64,000 nt of DNA from Saccharomyces mikatae IFO 1815. Taxonomy: Eukaryota; Ascomycota; Saccharomycetes; Saccharomycetales; Saccharomycetaceae. A program made the position numbers and the translations under genes. The stretch covers positions 310,001-374,000 of the forward strand of contig NC_079263.1 in assembly GCF_947241705.1 (NCBI RefSeq). Direction: 5' to 3'. Below, in pieces: positions 62,048 through 64,000 of the stretch (its first letter is position 1; every line of letters starts with the position of its first letter). A model generated the notes under the pieces. It made no database searches. It saw only the letters and a program-made list of their open reading frames with translations, and was not told the DNA's origin.

Positions 62048-62117
62048 TCTATCTATGGTATGACTATGACGATTGTAAGAATTTGTGAAGTAAGTGAGTC
62101 CTTTATTTTTGCTGCAC

Positions 62118-62154
62118 TTCCCTTACTGCCAGCCCTATACTGGCACGTAAGGAA
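62118..62154. repeat. Imperfect inverted repeat
   Basis: Arms TTCCCTTACTGCCAG (62118-62132) and CTGGCACGTAAGGAA (62140-62154) pair with small mismatches around a 7-base loop. Its place between a 3' UTR and an snRNA-type promoter leaves the role open: RNA hairpin, bound dyad or chance. Confidence 0.7.
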
Positions 62155-62209
62155 TCAACTACCAGGGTAAGCCGAAAAAGCAAAGGAAGAAAAAATTTGC
62201 AAGTCACAG

Positions 62210-62217
62210 TATAAAAA
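62210..62217 (+). promoter_or_regulatory. TATA box of the snoRNA gene
   Basis: TATAAAAA, about 87 bases upstream of the proposed snR32 5' end. Independently transcribed snoRNAs of yeast usually have a TATA box at such a distance. Confidence 0.55.
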
Positions 62218-62296
62218 GTCGCAAGTTTGCACCTTTTCTTCATTTATACCAATCTTGTTCAATAGCTGTTTTTATCTTTTGCTTTTAAAAGGCTAA

Positions 62297-62484
62297 CATC
62301 ATAATTATATCGCGATTGTACCACTAGTATATGCAACTTTTCTTAAGATTGTAGGGAAAGGCTAACCGAACCATACTTTTCCCATTTTAAGTGGTACTAA
62401 AGCGTAGATAGAATGAACGTTGCTGGGCGCCTGATGTTGATTATTTTTAAAATGAGACATTGGGAATCAGCTGTATCTACATTT
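62297..62484 (+). ncRNA. SNR32: H/ACA snoRNA snR32 (ends approximate)
   Basis: In S. cerevisiae snR32, an H/ACA guide for a 25S rRNA pseudouridine, lies in this spacer. The sequence shows the expected shape. First hairpin: GTACCACT (62318-62325) pairs with AGTGGTAC (62390-62397), with an inner stem GGGAAA (62354-62359)/TTTCCC (62378-62383). H box candidate ATAGAA at 62408-62413. Second hairpin: CTGAT (62431-62435)/ATCAG (62466-62470). ACA at 62479-62481, three bases before the end. The left end is placed from the known 188-base length. Downstream TCTT and GTAA (62511-62519) fit Nab3/Nrd1 termination. Strand and ends need RNA data. Confidence 0.65.
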
Positions 62485-62775
62485 TTATATTTACGGGCTT
62501 ATATATCACTTCTTAGTAACTACACTGTGCAGGCGGGCTGCATTTTAAATGGATGTCTTTACAAGTTTTAGGTTAGTGAGTCTACATGTTTTGGGCCTGT
62601 AGTGCAAACGGTCGGAATAAGTCCAAAGAGTTTCAGGATTGCTTGGAGGTTAAAAAAATTACGCCAAACAGGCAGGATTTTCAAATATTAAAGAGTTAAG
62701 TATGCAAAATTTACAAAAAGTTAATGGTCAAAGTATAACTATAAAGATATAATAAAACAATAAACATAACAACTC
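62485..62775. other. snR32 3' flank and RPL42B 3' flank
   Basis: About 290 bases. Nab3 and Nrd1 type motifs at 62511-62519 and an 11-base match to the origin ACS (TTTTATATTTA, 62483-62493). No gene seen. Confidence 0.45.
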
Positions 62776-63511
62776 TCAGAATTGCAAAGCTTGTCCCTTT
62801 TGCTTCTTTTCACCACCCAATTCAAAGTGCTTACATCTCTTCAAGGTCAATTGAGCTCTGGTCTTACACTTGACACATTCCAATCTCAAAACAACCTTCT
62901 TAGTAGTCTTAGCTTTCTTGTGGAAAACAGGCTTGGTTTGACCACCGAAACCGGATTGTTTACGGTCATAACGTCTCTTACCTTGGGCAAACAAGGAAGC
63001 CTTACCAGCTTTGTATTGAGTAACCTTGTGTTGTGTGTGCTTACGACAGGTCTTACCCTTACAGTAGGTCTTTCTGGTCTTTGGGACGTTAACTGGTTAA
63101 AAAAGATACCACGATACATATTTCATGATGTATAATTGTTAGTAACTAATACTCTCAAAATAAGTACTCTTTATGTACCATTTGTTATGGTTTAATTCAG
63201 GATGGCAACAATTTTCATAAATTTGCAATGAGTCTAACTAACCGGAGCTTAACTTTTGTTCCTTTTAAGGTGCTTGTCATAACGATGAACAAAGATCACC
63301 TCTTGGTGCCCAGTGATGTAGATAATGATAAAAACGTAGCTAACTCAAAACTATCACACAATCCGACAATTATTATTTTTGTTCGTTATAATTTAGTGTT
63401 GGAATTCTAGGTAACTTGTTCTTTGACGTTCTATTCTCTGCAAAGTAGTCCTTCATGCCTCGATACTGAAAAATAACATGGTTCATTTATTCTTGTCATT
63501 CACATACCCAT
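62776..63511 (-). CDS. RPL42B: Ribosomal protein eL42 (Rpl42B), spliced
   Basis: Exon 1 is only four bases (63508-63511, ATGG). Exon 2 is 62776-63092. Joined they encode 106 residues, MVNVPKTRK to KGQALQF, the eL42 protein of the large subunit. The four zinc-binding cysteines are in place (TYCKGKTC and LECVKC). The protein is nearly invariant among yeasts, and RPL42A is its duplicate. Upstream is a Rap1-type site at 63861-63873, as expected for a ribosomal protein gene. Proline 56 region (TKPVFHKK), the known site of cycloheximide resistance, has the usual proline. Confidence 0.96.
63093..63507 (-). other. RPL42B: RPL42B spliceosomal intron, 415 nt
   Basis: On the minus strand: 5' site GTATGT at 63507-63502, branch box TACTAAC at 63144-63138 and 3' site CCAG ending at 63093. 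The intron follows codon 1 plus one base, typical for yeast ribosomal protein genes. It holds no sign of a snoRNA. Confidence 0.95.
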
Positions 63512-64000
63512 TATTACTGATTGTTTTTTGCTTGATTTCCTTCAAGATATGAAAAATAGTGAATTATAGCATAATAATTAAGAAATACATTATTAACGAT
63601 ATTGATGTATTCCTGAGTGCATCTTAGCAAATAGTCCTACTTCTCCCGGTGGCAGAAAGGACTTCCTACCGCAGTGACCTCCTTCCTGCCGAATTACCTG
63701 GCCAACGACATAGCATTAGTGTGGAAGCACTCTTTGGAGGGCCGGCTCTAAGCCCCAGTATGCCCTGTACGTACTAGGTGGTAAGTATTTTCTTTTTTTC
63801 TAGGGCCGCATGCCTCGCTCCATACTAAATCCTATTTTAGAATGTGATTTGTTTTCATATGGTGTGTGGGTGTATAAAGATGTCCGGATGTTAAAGTCAC
63901 TCTATATTAATTTTGTGTTTTATGGAATGTCATATAGTAATATATGATGATACGTAAGCAATTCTGTGCAATTAGTTTGAAGTTTATTAATATTATTTAC
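63512..64000. other. RPL42B promoter region to window end
   Basis: About 490 bases. The Rap1-type site at 63861-63873 is followed toward the gene by a T-rich stretch (63790-63801), the usual layout of ribosomal protein promoters. In S. cerevisiae CHS7 diverges just beyond; it is not reached here. Confidence 0.65.
63861..63873 (-). promoter_or_regulatory. Rap1-type site of RPL42B
   Basis: Minus-strand ACACCCACACACC fits the Rap1 pattern ACACCC-A/C-ACA. It lies 350 bases upstream of exon 1, a normal distance for ribosomal protein genes. Confidence 0.65.

Larger units (their letters stand above)
62048..62296. other. YHR140W 3' flank and snR32 promoter
   Basis: Contains an imperfect inverted repeat at 62118-62154 and the TATA box at 62210-62217. 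No gene seen. Confidence 0.6.

Noticed and set aside
63641-63775. GC-richer stretch upstream of RPL42B as a possible tRNA or snoRNA
   Set aside because: No cloverleaf, A/B box or C/D or H/ACA motifs could be fitted.

Overview
This is nuclear DNA of a budding yeast of the Saccharomyces sensu stricto group. The genes are compact and AT-rich, nearly all intronless, and the two introns present carry the yeast consensus GTATGT / TACTAAC / AG. Gene content and order match the right arm of S. cerevisiae chromosome VIII from KIC1 to RPL42B without a visible break: KIC1 end, SBE22, GRE3, YPT35, TRR2, CDC12, GGA2, CTM1, ERP5, UBA4, YHR112C, APE4, BZZ1, DMA1, COX23, TOM71, ORC6, SET1, MSH1, LSM12, CIA2, EPT1, NDT80, tRNA-Phe, ANS1, YHR127W, FUR1, ARP1, YHR131C, ECM14, IGO2, NSG1, WSS1, YCK1, SPL2, ARO9, YHR138C, SPS100, YHR140W, snR32, RPL42B. 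The proteins differ from the S. cerevisiae versions as I remember them: few changes in GRE3 and FUR1, many in SBE22, SPL2, WSS1 and the ECM14 N-terminus. I infer a sister species, probably further off than S. paradoxus (S. mikatae, S. jurei or S. kudriavzevii range). That inference rests on memory, not on an alignment.

Layout. 1-8.4 kb: end of a polarity kinase, a bud-growth gene, an aldo-keto reductase, a PX protein, mitochondrial thioredoxin reductase and a septin. 8.6-20.3 kb: clathrin adaptor GGA2, cytochrome c methyltransferase, a p24 protein, the E1-like UBA4, a sulfur amino-acid lyase-like gene, an aminopeptidase and the actin regulator BZZ1. 20.4-36.4 kb: DMA1, COX23, TOM71, ORC6, SET1, MSH1, LSM12, CIA2 and the spliced EPT1. 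36.9-39.7 kb: the meiotic regulator NDT80 with its MSE promoter, then an intron-bearing tRNA-Phe whose upstream side holds old Ty LTR pieces. 39.7-55.1 kb: ANS1, an RRM protein, FUR1, ARP1, a large PH/PY-motif protein with poly-Arg and poly-Asp runs, ECM14, IGO2, NSG1, WSS1 and YCK1. 55.4-64 kb: SPL2 and ARO9 diverge from a promoter holding four CACGTG sites and an Aro80 array; then YHR138C, SPS100, a membrane protein, an H/ACA snoRNA and the spliced RPL42B.

The genes are ordinary dispersed yeast genes, not an operon or an accessory island. I found no CRISPR array, no defence or toxin system, no intact mobile element and no convincing undescribed system. The most useful leads are start-codon differences (COX23, WSS1, YHR112C), a possible 45-residue membrane micropeptide at 44.9 kb, strongly readable promoters (SPL2/ARO9, NDT80, YHR112C), expanded homopolymers in YHR131C and YCK1, and the mixed-orientation LTR scar next to tRNA-Phe.
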